Positions 1 to 6,518 of a DNA stretch of 22,194 nucleotides are shown piece by piece. The notes beneath the pieces are model-generated. The model did no database searches and was not told the DNA's origin. It worked only from the letters and a program-made list of their open reading frames with translations. The DNA comes from a virus. Within the stretch, counting starts at the first letter, position 1. Every line of letters begins with the position of its first letter. The position numbers were made by a program, and so were the translations under genes. The stretch is from positions 1 to 22,194 of IMG/VR virus record IMGVR_UViG_3300025853_000749. One strand, given 5' to 3'.

Positions 1-325
1 TAGGGTGAACTTTCCACGAGTCGCTGCCCACGACCACCAAAACAACATTCATTTGCTTCTGAAGTTTACTCGGTGACCGATAAATTTCATGTCCAATCTG
101 TCTTCTTTTACTTTTTGTTTTCCTTCTAGATTTGGTTTTAACATCAATGCGAAAGGTTTCATCGTCAGGAGAGATTGCCACAATGTCAATAATTCCATTG
201 GGGGCTACGTTTTGAAATACTAGAAAGCCCTGCTCCAAAAGATATTGAATAGCTTTAAGTTCCGATACTATTCCCTTAACATGTTTATCGTTTATGTGAC
301 TAGTCGAGATTTTTTTTATTGTCAT
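1..325 (-). CDS. PD-(D/E)XK nuclease, Holliday-junction-resolvase-like (3' end cut by window edge)
   Basis: The first 108 residues are readable from ATG at 325; the gene runs off the left edge. Seen: a G18-x3-E22 helix, a G44-I-I-D47 strand turn, then D61-V-K63. These are the E, D and D/ExK elements of the PD-(D/E)XK nuclease fold, in the spacing typical of archaeal Hjc-type resolvases and related phage nucleases. A basic stretch (RRKTKSKRR, about residues 66-74) follows and could contact DNA. Known for the family: metal-dependent cleavage of branched or double-stranded DNA. Inferred role: processing recombination or replication intermediates together with the SNF2-type helicase at the head of the same operon. 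The start overlaps the end of the upstream gene by 26 bases in another frame, and no clear Shine-Dalgarno site is visible. The fold is well supported; the substrate is not. Confidence 0.72.
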   Translation of the reverse strand, partial: MTIKKISTSHINDKHVKGIVSELKAIQYLLEQGFLVFQNVAPNGIIDIVAISPDDETFRIDVKTKSRRKTKSKRRQIGHEIYRSPSKLQKQMNVVLVVVGSDSWKVHP

Positions 326-578
326 CAGAATATAATTTAAGAGGAATTGTCATTCTATGAATGATAGAGCTTTTATAAAGTACAATTGTGCGTCCACCCT
401 CTTTGTCTTTTCTAATCATAGAAGCCATTAATTTTAATTCATCTTTATTTTCTTGAAGAACCCATCCCACTTCATCACATATGGCGGTTTTTAATTTTTT
501 CATATCGCCGTATGTGTGCCATCCAGATTCCTCTTCGACAGTGTCTCTCCAAACGACATACTCAAGCTGATAATCCAT
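300..578 (-). CDS. Small conserved phage protein of unknown function (92 aa)
   Basis: I do not recognise a named domain. The protein has aromatic residues in its first third (YVVWRD, residues 7-12, and GW-HTYGD), a charged middle, and a beta-rich end (GGRTIVLYKSSIIHRMTIPL, about 61-80) with a highly polar tail. It has no signal peptide or membrane segment, so it is probably cytoplasmic. It lies 21 bases downstream of the methyltransferase stop and overlaps the nuclease start, so it is probably co-transcribed with both. No good Shine-Dalgarno site precedes its ATG, so it may depend on readthrough of ribosomes from upstream. The coding call rests on an uninterrupted frame filling the space between two convincing genes on the same strand. 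Confidence 0.65.
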   Translation of the reverse strand: MDYQLEYVVWRDTVEEESGWHTYGDMKKLKTAICDEVGWVLQENKDELKLMASMIRKDKEGGRTIVLYKSSIIHRMTIPLKLYSDDNKKNLD

Positions 579-599
579 AGCTTTAGTATAGAAAATTAT

Positions 600-1229
600 T
601 TACTTTTTTAAAGTATTCTGGCCTGGAACTAATTTTTCAAAAACTTTAAGTTTTTCAGGGTTTTTTCCAGTGTACCAAGTTTGCTCTTGACTACTGTTAA
701 CCCCTAATCCTTTAGCTTTTAGTTTTGACAGAGAAACTTGTACTGCTTCTGAAACTGAAGCTAAACTATAATCATCACCAAACATAACTCCATCAGTTTT
801 TAATTTAGTCCACCAATTTTCTACATCACTCATGACTGGTTCATATTCATGCGCCCCATCCACCATAATATAATCGATTGAATTGTCTTCAAACATTTCT
901 AAAATTTTAGGATCATCGGATCTTCCCTGACAAACAACTACCATTCCTTTCTCAATAAAAAATTCTAAGTTTTGTTTAAACGTTGATGAAAAATCTTTTG
1001 GTAAATCTAAGTTTGAGTGTTCTGACGATCCCTCAAAAGTATCTACTGAATAAATTTTTACGTTTTCTTTACCAGCATTATACAATGCCGTTGCTAAGTA
1101 GTGAGTAGATCTTCCTAAAAAAGAACCTATCTCTACAATTTTTCCATCATCATTAATTTGATCAACAATGATATTATAAGTTTCTGAGTAATTAAACCAT
1201 CCTGGTATTTTAAAATAACTGTGTTTCAT
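600..1229 (-). CDS. Class I SAM-dependent methyltransferase (Methyltransf_24-like)
   Basis: This 209-aa protein has the Rossmann methyltransferase order: motif I VEIGSFLGRST (residues 32-42), a post-I acidic residue in YSVDTFEG (D63), a motif around IDYIMVDGAHEYE (118-130), and GDDY (151-154) after the fourth strand. The VDGAH and GDDY elements are typical of the Methyltransf_24 family (PF13578), whose members mostly methylate sugars, glycans or small molecules rather than DNA. There is no DPPY/SPPY motif and no target recognition domain, so I do not call it a DNA methylase. A clear Shine-Dalgarno (AAGGA) lies 9 bases before the ATG, and the start overlaps the previous stop as ATGA. It sits in an operon with an SNF2-like helicase and a PD-(D/E)XK nuclease. 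Its acceptor substrate cannot be read from the sequence; modification of a phage or host surface molecule or a nucleotide is possible. Confidence 0.82.
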   Translation of the reverse strand: MKHSYFKIPGWFNYSETYNIIVDQINDDGKIVEIGSFLGRSTHYLATALYNAGKENVKIYSVDTFEGSSEHSNLDLPKDFSSTFKQNLEFFIEKGMVVVCQGRSDDPKILEMFEDNSIDYIMVDGAHEYEPVMSDVENWWTKLKTDGVMFGDDYSLASVSEAVQVSLSKLKAKGLGVNSSQEQTWYTGKNPEKLKVFEKLVPGQNTLKK

Positions 1230-1417
1230 TTTTTATTTCCTTCATTTATTTCCATTACAGATTGTGTATTTGTAAAATAATTTTTTCCTAATAATTTACT
1301 AACCAACCTTCTTTGTTGTTTTCTTTGATTCTCAGCATGTTTTGAATTTTCTGAAGATCTAGGATCATCGTATTCATAAACGGGTTTCTTTTGTAGTATA
1401 TACTTTCTATTTATCAT
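1226..1417 (-). CDS. Small basic protein of unknown function (63 aa)
   Basis: I do not recognise this protein. It is rich in Lys, Arg, Asn and Gln, with a predicted helical basic segment (about residues 24-43, containing NQRKQQRRLVSKLLGKN). That could bind nucleic acid or a protein partner, but this is only inferred from composition. It has no cysteine cluster, membrane segment or signal peptide. Its stop overlaps the methyltransferase start (ATGA), and its own start overlaps the stop of the preceding small gene (ATGA). This tight coupling on both sides is the main support for it being real. Confidence 0.6.
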   Translation of the reverse strand: MINRKYILQKKPVYEYDDPRSSENSKHAENQRKQQRRLVSKLLGKNYFTNTQSVMEINEGNKK

Positions 1418-1599
1418 TCTTTTAATTTTTCTGTTATAGTTTCAGCCAACTCTAAAGCAGTCTCATGTACAATGTTAGCCATAGCCCACTTTTCGTATTT
1501 ATCTAAACTTTCTTGCATTTTAATTAATTCATTAAAACATTCACAAGCTTCTTTTAATTTCCTGTGATCTATTTTTTCACGGTTAGGACTTAATATCAT
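1414..1599 (-). CDS. Small helical protein of unknown function (61 aa)
   Basis: No family is recognised. The protein is almost wholly alpha-helical by pattern, with heptad-like spacing in two stretches (about residues 12-37 and 39-61), so a small helical hairpin or coiled coil is likely. A longer reading from GTG at 1608 is possible. I prefer ATG at 1599 because AAGGAG at 1608-1613 is then 8 bases away, and because that start overlaps the SNF2-type helicase stop as ATGA, like its neighbours. It is translationally linked to the helicase and may be an accessory or partner protein, but nothing in the sequence proves this. Confidence 0.62.
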   Translation of the reverse strand: MILSPNREKIDHRKLKEACECFNELIKMQESLDKYEKWAMANIVHETALELAETITEKLKE

Positions 1600-3056
1600 A
1601 TTAACCACTCCTTAAATTCTTCACCGAGTATTTCACTGGCGATGTTAATTTTAGAACGTAGACTTTTAATAATGTTTTCGTCTACTGTTCCCTCACAGAC
1701 TAAGTCAACATATGTCACTTTATCCTCTGTTCCTATTCTATGATTTCTAGCTTCAGCTTGCTCTCTGATTTCTAGATCATAATCGTTAGAATAAAATATC
1801 ATAGTTTTAGCTATATTTAAAGTTAAGCCATAACCCCCTGTTCGCGGATGACCTACCAAAAATCTCATATGATGTTCAGGATCTTTAAATCTTTTTAATA
1901 TTTTTGGTCTCTCTACACTGGGAGTTTCTCCATAAAAACCTTCCGCTGACCCCTGACCATATTTCTTGTCCAGCGTTTCAATAACCTTTCTAATGTTATG
2001 GCGGTACGAACACCAGATAATTACCTTTCCGTCTACCTCCTCAATTGTATCGAGTAATTCTTTTAATCTATTCTCAGAAAAATCAATCAAACCCCCCTCA
2101 TCGGTAGTCATATACCCACAGGCAATTTGATGTAATCTTTTTAATTGTGCAATCAAAGTAGCGGTTGTTAGTTGCTCCCCATCAATCTCCGCTAGGGCAA
2201 CATTCTTCATCATGACGTAAGCCTTTAATTGTTTATCGGACATCGGTACGCGTCTCTTCATATAAATTTTATCAGGTAAATCTAAGGCCTCTGCCTTTGT
2301 TACGCGGTAAGAGAACTGCTGTATTTTATCCGTTAGCTCCTCCAACCGCTTGTATCCTGTTACCTTGTTAAAGCTTCGCCCACCAAAGTTTAGTTTTACT
2401 TGATTACAGTAGCGCGCTCTAAAAGAGTAGATAGAACTAAAGCCGAGCAGGTCTTCACTGAGAAAGGCACACTGACCATATAAGTCTTCAGGTGATTTTG
2501 TAATTGGTGATCCTGTAAGAATGGTTCGATATTTTGCAAATGTTCCAATCTTAATACATCTCTTTGTTCTTTGAGCAGACATGTTTTTAATAATAGTCGA
2601 CTCATCAATACACATTAAAGTTTTATCAACGAGAGTAAATTTTTCTGCAACACTCGATCCAAACTTAGTAATGACTGAGTCAATATTCATGATTAAAATT
2701 TTTAGTTTTTGATCTGTAGCAAACAAAACTTTTTTAATTTCATTTTGTTCTTTCTTTGTTTTTGCTCCCTCCCAAACATGAACATCATAGTCAATATGTT
2801 CAGCTAAATGTTTTTCTAATTCCTCTCTCCAATTATATTTTATTCCATTAGGGCAAACGACAAGTAGCTGATTTATTTTTCCGTTATCAAAAAGAATAGA
2901 TATTCCATCAATAAGAACTTTGGTTTTTCCGCATCCCATTTCCATAAATAAAGCATACTCAGGTGAATTCTTTTCAAATTGATTAAGCATTCCCGCTAAA
3001 CCAACAAGCTGATGCTCCATAGGCTTAGTTTTAAACTTGTATTTATTTAACAGCAT
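1596..3056 (-). CDS. SNF2-like superfamily 2 DNA helicase/translocase
   Basis: This 486-aa protein is an ATP-dependent DNA translocase of the SNF2/DEAD-like type. Visible motifs in order: Walker A GCGKT (41-45), Walker B/motif II CIDEST (149-154), motif III TGSP (181-184), motif IV region KVIIWCSY (344-351), motif V region GGYGLTLNIAKTMIFYSND (407-425), and motif VI QAEARNHRIG (433-442). The GLTLN...Q-x3-R-x2-R arrangement is the SNF2 signature. It has only the two RecA-like domains, with no extra nuclease or zinc domain, which is the usual compact form in phages. It is first in a leftward operon leading to a methyltransferase and a Holliday-resolvase-like nuclease, so a role in recombination or fork remodelling is inferred. 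No good Shine-Dalgarno precedes ATG at 3056; Met13 is an alternative start, but both lie before the motor. Confidence 0.9.
   Translation of the reverse strand: MLLNKYKFKTKPMEHQLVGLAGMLNQFEKNSPEYALFMEMGCGKTKVLIDGISILFDNGKINQLLVVCPNGIKYNWREELEKHLAEHIDYDVHVWEGAKTKKEQNEIKKVLFATDQKLKILIMNIDSVITKFGSSVAEKFTLVDKTLMCIDESTIIKNMSAQRTKRCIKIGTFAKYRTILTGSPITKSPEDLYGQCAFLSEDLLGFSSIYSFRARYCNQVKLNFGGRSFNKVTGYKRLEELTDKIQQFSYRVTKAEALDLPDKIYMKRRVPMSDKQLKAYVMMKNVALAEIDGEQLTTATLIAQLKRLHQIACGYMTTDEGGLIDFSENRLKELLDTIEEVDGKVIIWCSYRHNIRKVIETLDKKYGQGSAEGFYGETPSVERPKILKRFKDPEHHMRFLVGHPRTGGYGLTLNIAKTMIFYSNDYDLEIREQAEARNHRIGTEDKVTYVDLVCEGTVDENIIKSLRSKINIASEILGEEFKEWLI
1608..1613 (-). promoter_or_regulatory. Shine-Dalgarno AAGGAG that fixes the start of the 61-aa gene
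   Basis: AAGGAG on the minus strand lies 8 bases before ATG at 1599. It overlaps the alternative GTG at 1608, so the GTG cannot use it. It lies inside the last codons of the SNF2-type helicase gene. Confidence 0.7.
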
Positions 3057-3087
3057 GGTAATTATTATTCTAAGAGAGAATTATTAC

Positions 3088-3438
3088 ATGAGTGAAAGTA
3101 AAAGTAAAGTCTATGTAATACAAAAAGTATTGCGTAAACACATTGATGGAACCTTGAGAGGACTTGATTTTTCCCAAGCAGAAAGATTTGGAGAGATAAT
3201 TTATTTGTTTGATAGCCAAAAACAAGTAGTGATGTCTCCACAACCCACAATTAGAAAAATAAAACAGATCTTAAAAAACTTTAAAGACACTGATTATTTA
3301 GTACTTGTGGGAGATCCCGCATTAATAGGGTTGACATGTGCCGTTGCAAGCACTATATCTAATGGTAGATATAATATGTTAAAATATGATAGATTAGAAA
3401 GAGATTACTTTCCTATCAGAGTTGACATAAACGAATAA
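3088..3438 (+). CDS. Conserved phage protein of unknown function (116 aa) opening the replication module
   Basis: The protein begins MSESKSKVYVIQ and has an alternating alpha/beta pattern: a strand (VYVIQKV), a helix with LDFSQAERFGEIIYLF, a helix with PTIRKIKQILKNF, a strand-turn DYLVLVGDPALIGLTCAVAS, and a C-terminal strand. The LVGDPALIG segment looks like proteins I recall next to replication genes in marine phages, but I cannot assign a function and see no nucleotide-binding loop. I chose ATG at 3088 rather than the upstream ATG at 3037 because AAGAGAGA (3072-3079) is well placed for it. The longer version would also start inside the divergent helicase gene and add a hydrophobic leader not expected in a cytoplasmic replication-module protein. 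It is the first gene of the rightward module. Confidence 0.75.
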   Translation: MSESKSKVYVIQKVLRKHIDGTLRGLDFSQAERFGEIIYLFDSQKQVVMSPQPTIRKIKQILKNFKDTDYLVLVGDPALIGLTCAVASTISNGRYNMLKYDRLERDYFPIRVDINE

Positions 3439-3453
3439 GAAAGGAAAACAGTA

Positions 3454-3993
3454 ATGTTAGATTTACGAAAAGAGAAAAGCGATTTTGAAGTCAGTGAGGT
3501 TGATCCGATATCAAAAGCATGTCAGGAACAATTAAAAATAGAAAAAGAAATTGACGATTTAGAGTCATTAATGAAGGTAAAAAAAGACCTGCTCAGACAA
3601 AATGGAGAACAAATTGTTTCTTTAATGGAAGAGCGTGGTGTTAAATCAATTAAGATGTCAGATGGACAATCTGTAGACATCAAACCATTTTATACTGGAA
3701 GCATATCCAAAGATAATCAAGAGGCAGCGTTTGATTGGCTTCGTGAACACGGGTATGATGATATTATAAAAAATCAAGTTGTCTTAAAATTTGGTAGAGC
3801 AGAAGATGAAAAGGCTGATCAAATTTATAGTGACTTGGCGAGTAAAGGTTTAGACGCTGATAGAAATATCAAAGTTGAACCTATGACCCTCAAAGGTTTC
3901 ATTCGTGAAATGATTGAGAACGGTAAAGACATCCCAATGGAAACATTTGGTGTTTATGTCGGACATAAAATTAATATCAAGAAAGGTAAGTAA
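3454..3993 (+). CDS. Coiled-coil phage protein of unknown function upstream of the SSB-like gene (179 aa)
   Basis: The N-terminal third is a charged helix with heptad character (about residues 21-60, QLKIEKEIDDLESLMKVKKD onward). It is followed by a globular part: a basic strand (GVKSIKMSDGQSVDIKPFY), a W-containing helix (AAFDWLREHGYDDII), and a conserved-looking C-terminus with EPMTLKGFIREM and FGVYVGHKINI. I recall similar proteins immediately upstream of single-strand-binding or recombination genes in many phages, but no biochemical role is known to me. There are no catalytic motifs. A good Shine-Dalgarno (AAGGAAA) precedes the ATG. The four-base gap to the next gene suggests it is made together with the putative ssDNA-binding protein; an accessory or loading role is speculation. 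Confidence 0.75.
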   Translation: MLDLRKEKSDFEVSEVDPISKACQEQLKIEKEIDDLESLMKVKKDLLRQNGEQIVSLMEERGVKSIKMSDGQSVDIKPFYTGSISKDNQEAAFDWLREHGYDDIIKNQVVLKFGRAEDEKADQIYSDLASKGLDADRNIKVEPMTLKGFIREMIENGKDIPMETFGVYVGHKINIKKGK

Positions 3994-3996
3994 AAT

Positions 3997-4863
3997 ATGT
4001 CAGAGAAAAGTAAAACACAACAAGTAGTAAAAGAAGAAAAGAAAAGCGTAGCTGTATTTGATAATTCAATTTTGAGAAAAGCTGGTGCATCTTTGAATGA
4101 GAGAGATGCAGAAGATTATCAGATACCTTATTTGAAAGTTATTGTATCTGCTTCTCCACAAAGAAAAAAAGATAACAATAATTATATTCAAGGTGCCGAA
4201 GAGGGTATGATTTTTAATAGTGTTACATCAAAGCTTTACGATAATTTGACTGTTCTACCTGTATATTATCGAAGAAGATATACAGAGTGGCATACAGACA
4301 GAGATAAAGCGACGAGTCCTTTAAATATTTATACCATTGAAGAATACGAGAAAATGAAGAGAGATGGCAGAGTGTTTAGAAATGAGAATAACATAGAGAT
4401 TTTAGATGGTGGTGAGACTTACGTTCAAAACACCGCTGAACACTATGTGATTGTCGTTGAGGAAGACGGAAGTTGGAATCAAGCTATTATCAAAATGAAA
4501 TCTACTCAGCTAAAAAAATCTAGAACATGGAATTCTATAATGGCTAATCAAAGAAGAATTGATGGTGATGAAATTTATCAACCTAAAGATTTTGCTAGAT
4601 CATATAAACTTTCTACAAAATCAGTACCTGGTAAAAAAGGTGACTACTATGATTGGGTAATCAATCAGGGTGACTGGATTGATGAAATGGATAATCCAAA
4701 TATTGAAAAAATATTTAATGATGCCGTTAAATTTGAAAAGGCCATTCATAAAGGTGAGGTATCTGGTGTAGAAGAAGATACTTCCGATGAACAAGTTTCT
4801 CCGCAAAAGGGTGGCGGAGATGCCTCGAAGAGTGGTGACTCGGAGTCCGATTTACCATTCTAG
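3997..4863 (+). CDS. Putative phage single-stranded-DNA-binding protein with acidic DLPF tail
   Basis: The 288-aa protein has a mixed alpha/beta core (about residues 20-245). This is followed by a low-complexity Ser/Gly/Asp/Glu-rich tail ending in ESDLPF. That ending resembles the DDDIPF tip with which bacterial SSBs recruit replication partners, and the acidic tails of phage SSBs such as T7 gp2.5. The core is rich in aromatic and basic residues (for example LPVYYRRRYTEWHTDRDK, about 87-104), as expected for ssDNA contact, but I cannot identify an OB fold by eye. Its position directly before the primase and after a coiled-coil accessory gene supports the role. The function is inferred from tail, composition and context. 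An alternative is another type of replication or recombination mediator. The gene is followed by an inverted repeat rather than by close coupling to the primase. Confidence 0.6.
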   Translation: MSEKSKTQQVVKEEKKSVAVFDNSILRKAGASLNERDAEDYQIPYLKVIVSASPQRKKDNNNYIQGAEEGMIFNSVTSKLYDNLTVLPVYYRRRYTEWHTDRDKATSPLNIYTIEEYEKMKRDGRVFRNENNIEILDGGETYVQNTAEHYVIVVEEDGSWNQAIIKMKSTQLKKSRTWNSIMANQRRIDGDEIYQPKDFARSYKLSTKSVPGKKGDYYDWVINQGDWIDEMDNPNIEKIFNDAVKFEKAIHKGEVSGVEEDTSDEQVSPQKGGGDASKSGDSESDLPF

Positions 4864-4876
4864 CTTACTAGCGCAG

Positions 4877-4940
4877 GATACGGCAGTCTCTGCTATTTTA
4901 TTTCTCCACATTTATGATGTTAATAGGGGATTGCCGTATC
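4877..4940 (+). repeat. Inverted repeat / long RNA hairpin between SSB-like and primase genes
   Basis: A perfect 9-base inverted repeat, GATACGGCA (4877-4885) and TGCCGTATC (4932-4940), extends inward to a 15-pair stem (4877-4891 with 4926-4940) if three G-U pairs are allowed. The loop is 34 bases and AT-rich. No T-run follows the stem, so it does not look like an intrinsic terminator. It lies in the 98-base gap between the SSB-like gene and the primase, ending 21 bases before the primase ATG and close to its Shine-Dalgarno site. It could regulate primase translation, act as an mRNA processing site, or form a structured single-strand replication site. The repeat is certain; the function is not known. 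Confidence 0.65.
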
Positions 4941-4961
4941 ATTTATTAAGGGAACCAATAA

Positions 4962-6518
4962 ATGAATGATGCATTTGTAGAAAAATTTAAGAATATATTT
5001 ACGGGTTTAGAGCGAGCCCATGGTGTGTTTGAGAAATCAAACGAACCACAAAACGGTAAAAAAGTGGAAGCTCGAATGAAGACTGTCCACGAACCGCCGA
5101 CCACTGAGAAATTTCAAAAACACTTGAAGGGGGAGTATCCTGCCATGGGTATTGTTCCTATTAATGATGATAATCAGTGCCTGTTTGGTGCTATTGATAT
5201 TGATGTTTATCCATTAGATCACAAAGCACTACAGAAAAAGATTAAAGATAAAAAGTTTCCATTAGTTATGTGTCTATCAAAAAGTGGTGGCGCTCATTTA
5301 TATTTATTTATGAAAGAGGCAGTTGCCGCTAAAGAAATACAATTAAAATTAAGTGAAATGGCAACCGCAATTGGATATCCCTCAGCGGAAGTTTTTCCTA
5401 AACAAATTGAGTTATCTCAGAGAGAGGGAGAACAGAAGAGAGATACAGGGAGTTGGATTAACTTACCCTATCATGGAAGAAATAGATACGCACTCAAGGA
5501 GGATGGATCGGGTGCCACACTAGAACAGTTTCTTGCGCTATACGACTCAATGGTCGTTGGTGATCTGTCAAGCATCAAGACAGATTTCAAGAACGAAGTT
5601 ATCAAGGACGGACCTCCTTGTTTACAGATACTAACGGAGCAAGGAGTGAGCGATGGTTCCCGCAATAACGCTCTCTTCAATATCGGAGTATTTTATAGGA
5701 AGTCTAGTCCTGATAACTTTGCAGAATTAACGGAAGAATATAATAGAGTATATATCCACCCACCGCTGAAAGCGGATGAGGTAATATCTGTTATACGACA
5801 AATAAGTCAGAGTGATAATGAGGGTGCACCAAAGTATATGTATCGATGTACTCAGCCACCAATTGAGTCTCTTTGTAATAAACGTTTATGTAAGAAGAGA
5901 AAATTTGGTGTAGGTGGTGACAACGATAGAGAGCATCCTGTGTACTCTGATTTAAAAGTTTATAAGTCGGATCCACCGAGATACTTTCTTAATGTTGATG
6001 ACAGAAGAGTAGAAATACCTAATACCGAAGACTTAATGAACCATCGTAAAATTATTCAAGCATGTCTTGAGCAATTAAATACAGGGATAATGAACATGAG
6101 TGCCGCAGAGTGGAATAGAACATACTCAGAGTTATTCGAGAATATATCGATTGATTATCCTCCCGAAGAGGTAACCAAGAAAGGTGAATTCAAAGAACTA
6201 CTAGAAGAGTTTTGTTTACATCAGGGAGAAGCATTAAGCTTTGATGATATCTTTTTAGGCAAATCCTATAATGAGGAAGGGTATACCTATTTTGCTTTAA
6301 AAGATTTAATGGATCATTTAAAGAGAAATGATTTTAAAGAGTCTCGAGCATGGGTGACTGTTAGATTGAGAGAAGAGTATGAGGCGGAAGACCTGATCAA
6401 GACAGTAAAAAATGTTAGAATTAGACTTTGGAAAATACAAGAATTAACCGTAGGACAACCAGAATTAGATATTCCTAATATGGAAAAAGAAGTAAAAGAG
6501 GAGGAGATTCCGTTTTGA
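4962..6518 (+). CDS. Archaeo-eukaryotic-type (TOTE/AEP) primase with PriCT-like domain
   Basis: This 518-aa protein is predicted to synthesise primers for DNA replication. Seen: the AEP metal site AIDID (D79 and D81), the SGGAH element (H112), then EVFPKQ (143-148) and GSWINLPYHGRNRY (163-176). These mark the TOTE-type AEP primase family. A PriCT-1-like helical domain follows (about 228-285, GSRNNALFNIGVFYRK to PPLKADEVISVIRQ). Next is a cysteine cluster (C296, C305, C310) that may bind metal. There is no Walker A or helicase domain, so unwinding must come from another protein. The last six residues, EEEIPF, resemble the SSB C-terminal tip; the Glu codons also encode the strong Shine-Dalgarno of the next gene, which partly explains them. 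AAGGGA precedes ATG 4962. The gene overlaps the DNA methyltransferase start by four bases. Confidence 0.85.
   Translation: MNDAFVEKFKNIFTGLERAHGVFEKSNEPQNGKKVEARMKTVHEPPTTEKFQKHLKGEYPAMGIVPINDDNQCLFGAIDIDVYPLDHKALQKKIKDKKFPLVMCLSKSGGAHLYLFMKEAVAAKEIQLKLSEMATAIGYPSAEVFPKQIELSQREGEQKRDTGSWINLPYHGRNRYALKEDGSGATLEQFLALYDSMVVGDLSSIKTDFKNEVIKDGPPCLQILTEQGVSDGSRNNALFNIGVFYRKSSPDNFAELTEEYNRVYIHPPLKADEVISVIRQISQSDNEGAPKYMYRCTQPPIESLCNKRLCKKRKFGVGGDNDREHPVYSDLKVYKSDPPRYFLNVDDRRVEIPNTEDLMNHRKIIQACLEQLNTGIMNMSAAEWNRTYSELFENISIDYPPEEVTKKGEFKELLEEFCLHQGEALSFDDIFLGKSYNEEGYTYFALKDLMDHLKRNDFKESRAWVTVRLREEYEAEDLIKTVKNVRIRLWKIQELTVGQPELDIPNMEKEVKEEEIPF
6499..6504 (+). promoter_or_regulatory. Strong Shine-Dalgarno AGGAGG supporting a TTG start
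   Basis: AGGAGG lies 10 bases before TTG at 6515, inside the last codons of the primase gene. It decides in favour of the rare TTG start, since no ATG or GTG is better placed before the first methyltransferase motif. Confidence 0.75.

Noticed and set aside
600-1229. DNA methylase reading of the left-operon methyltransferase
   Set aside because: It lacks DPPY/SPPY or a PC motif and a target recognition region; VDGAH and GDDY fit small-molecule or glycan methyltransferases.
3037-3087. Longer start for the 116-aa gene, adding a hydrophobic 17-residue leader
   Set aside because: It would begin inside the divergent helicase gene. AAGAGAGA at 3072-3079 fits ATG 3088, and the leader is not expected in a cytoplasmic protein of a replication module.
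4787-4969. A 60-codon plus-strand frame overlapping the end of the SSB-like gene and the inverted repeat
   Set aside because: It overlaps a well-supported gene for much of its length, has no ribosome site, and its protein has no plausible pattern; the inverted repeat explains the gap better.
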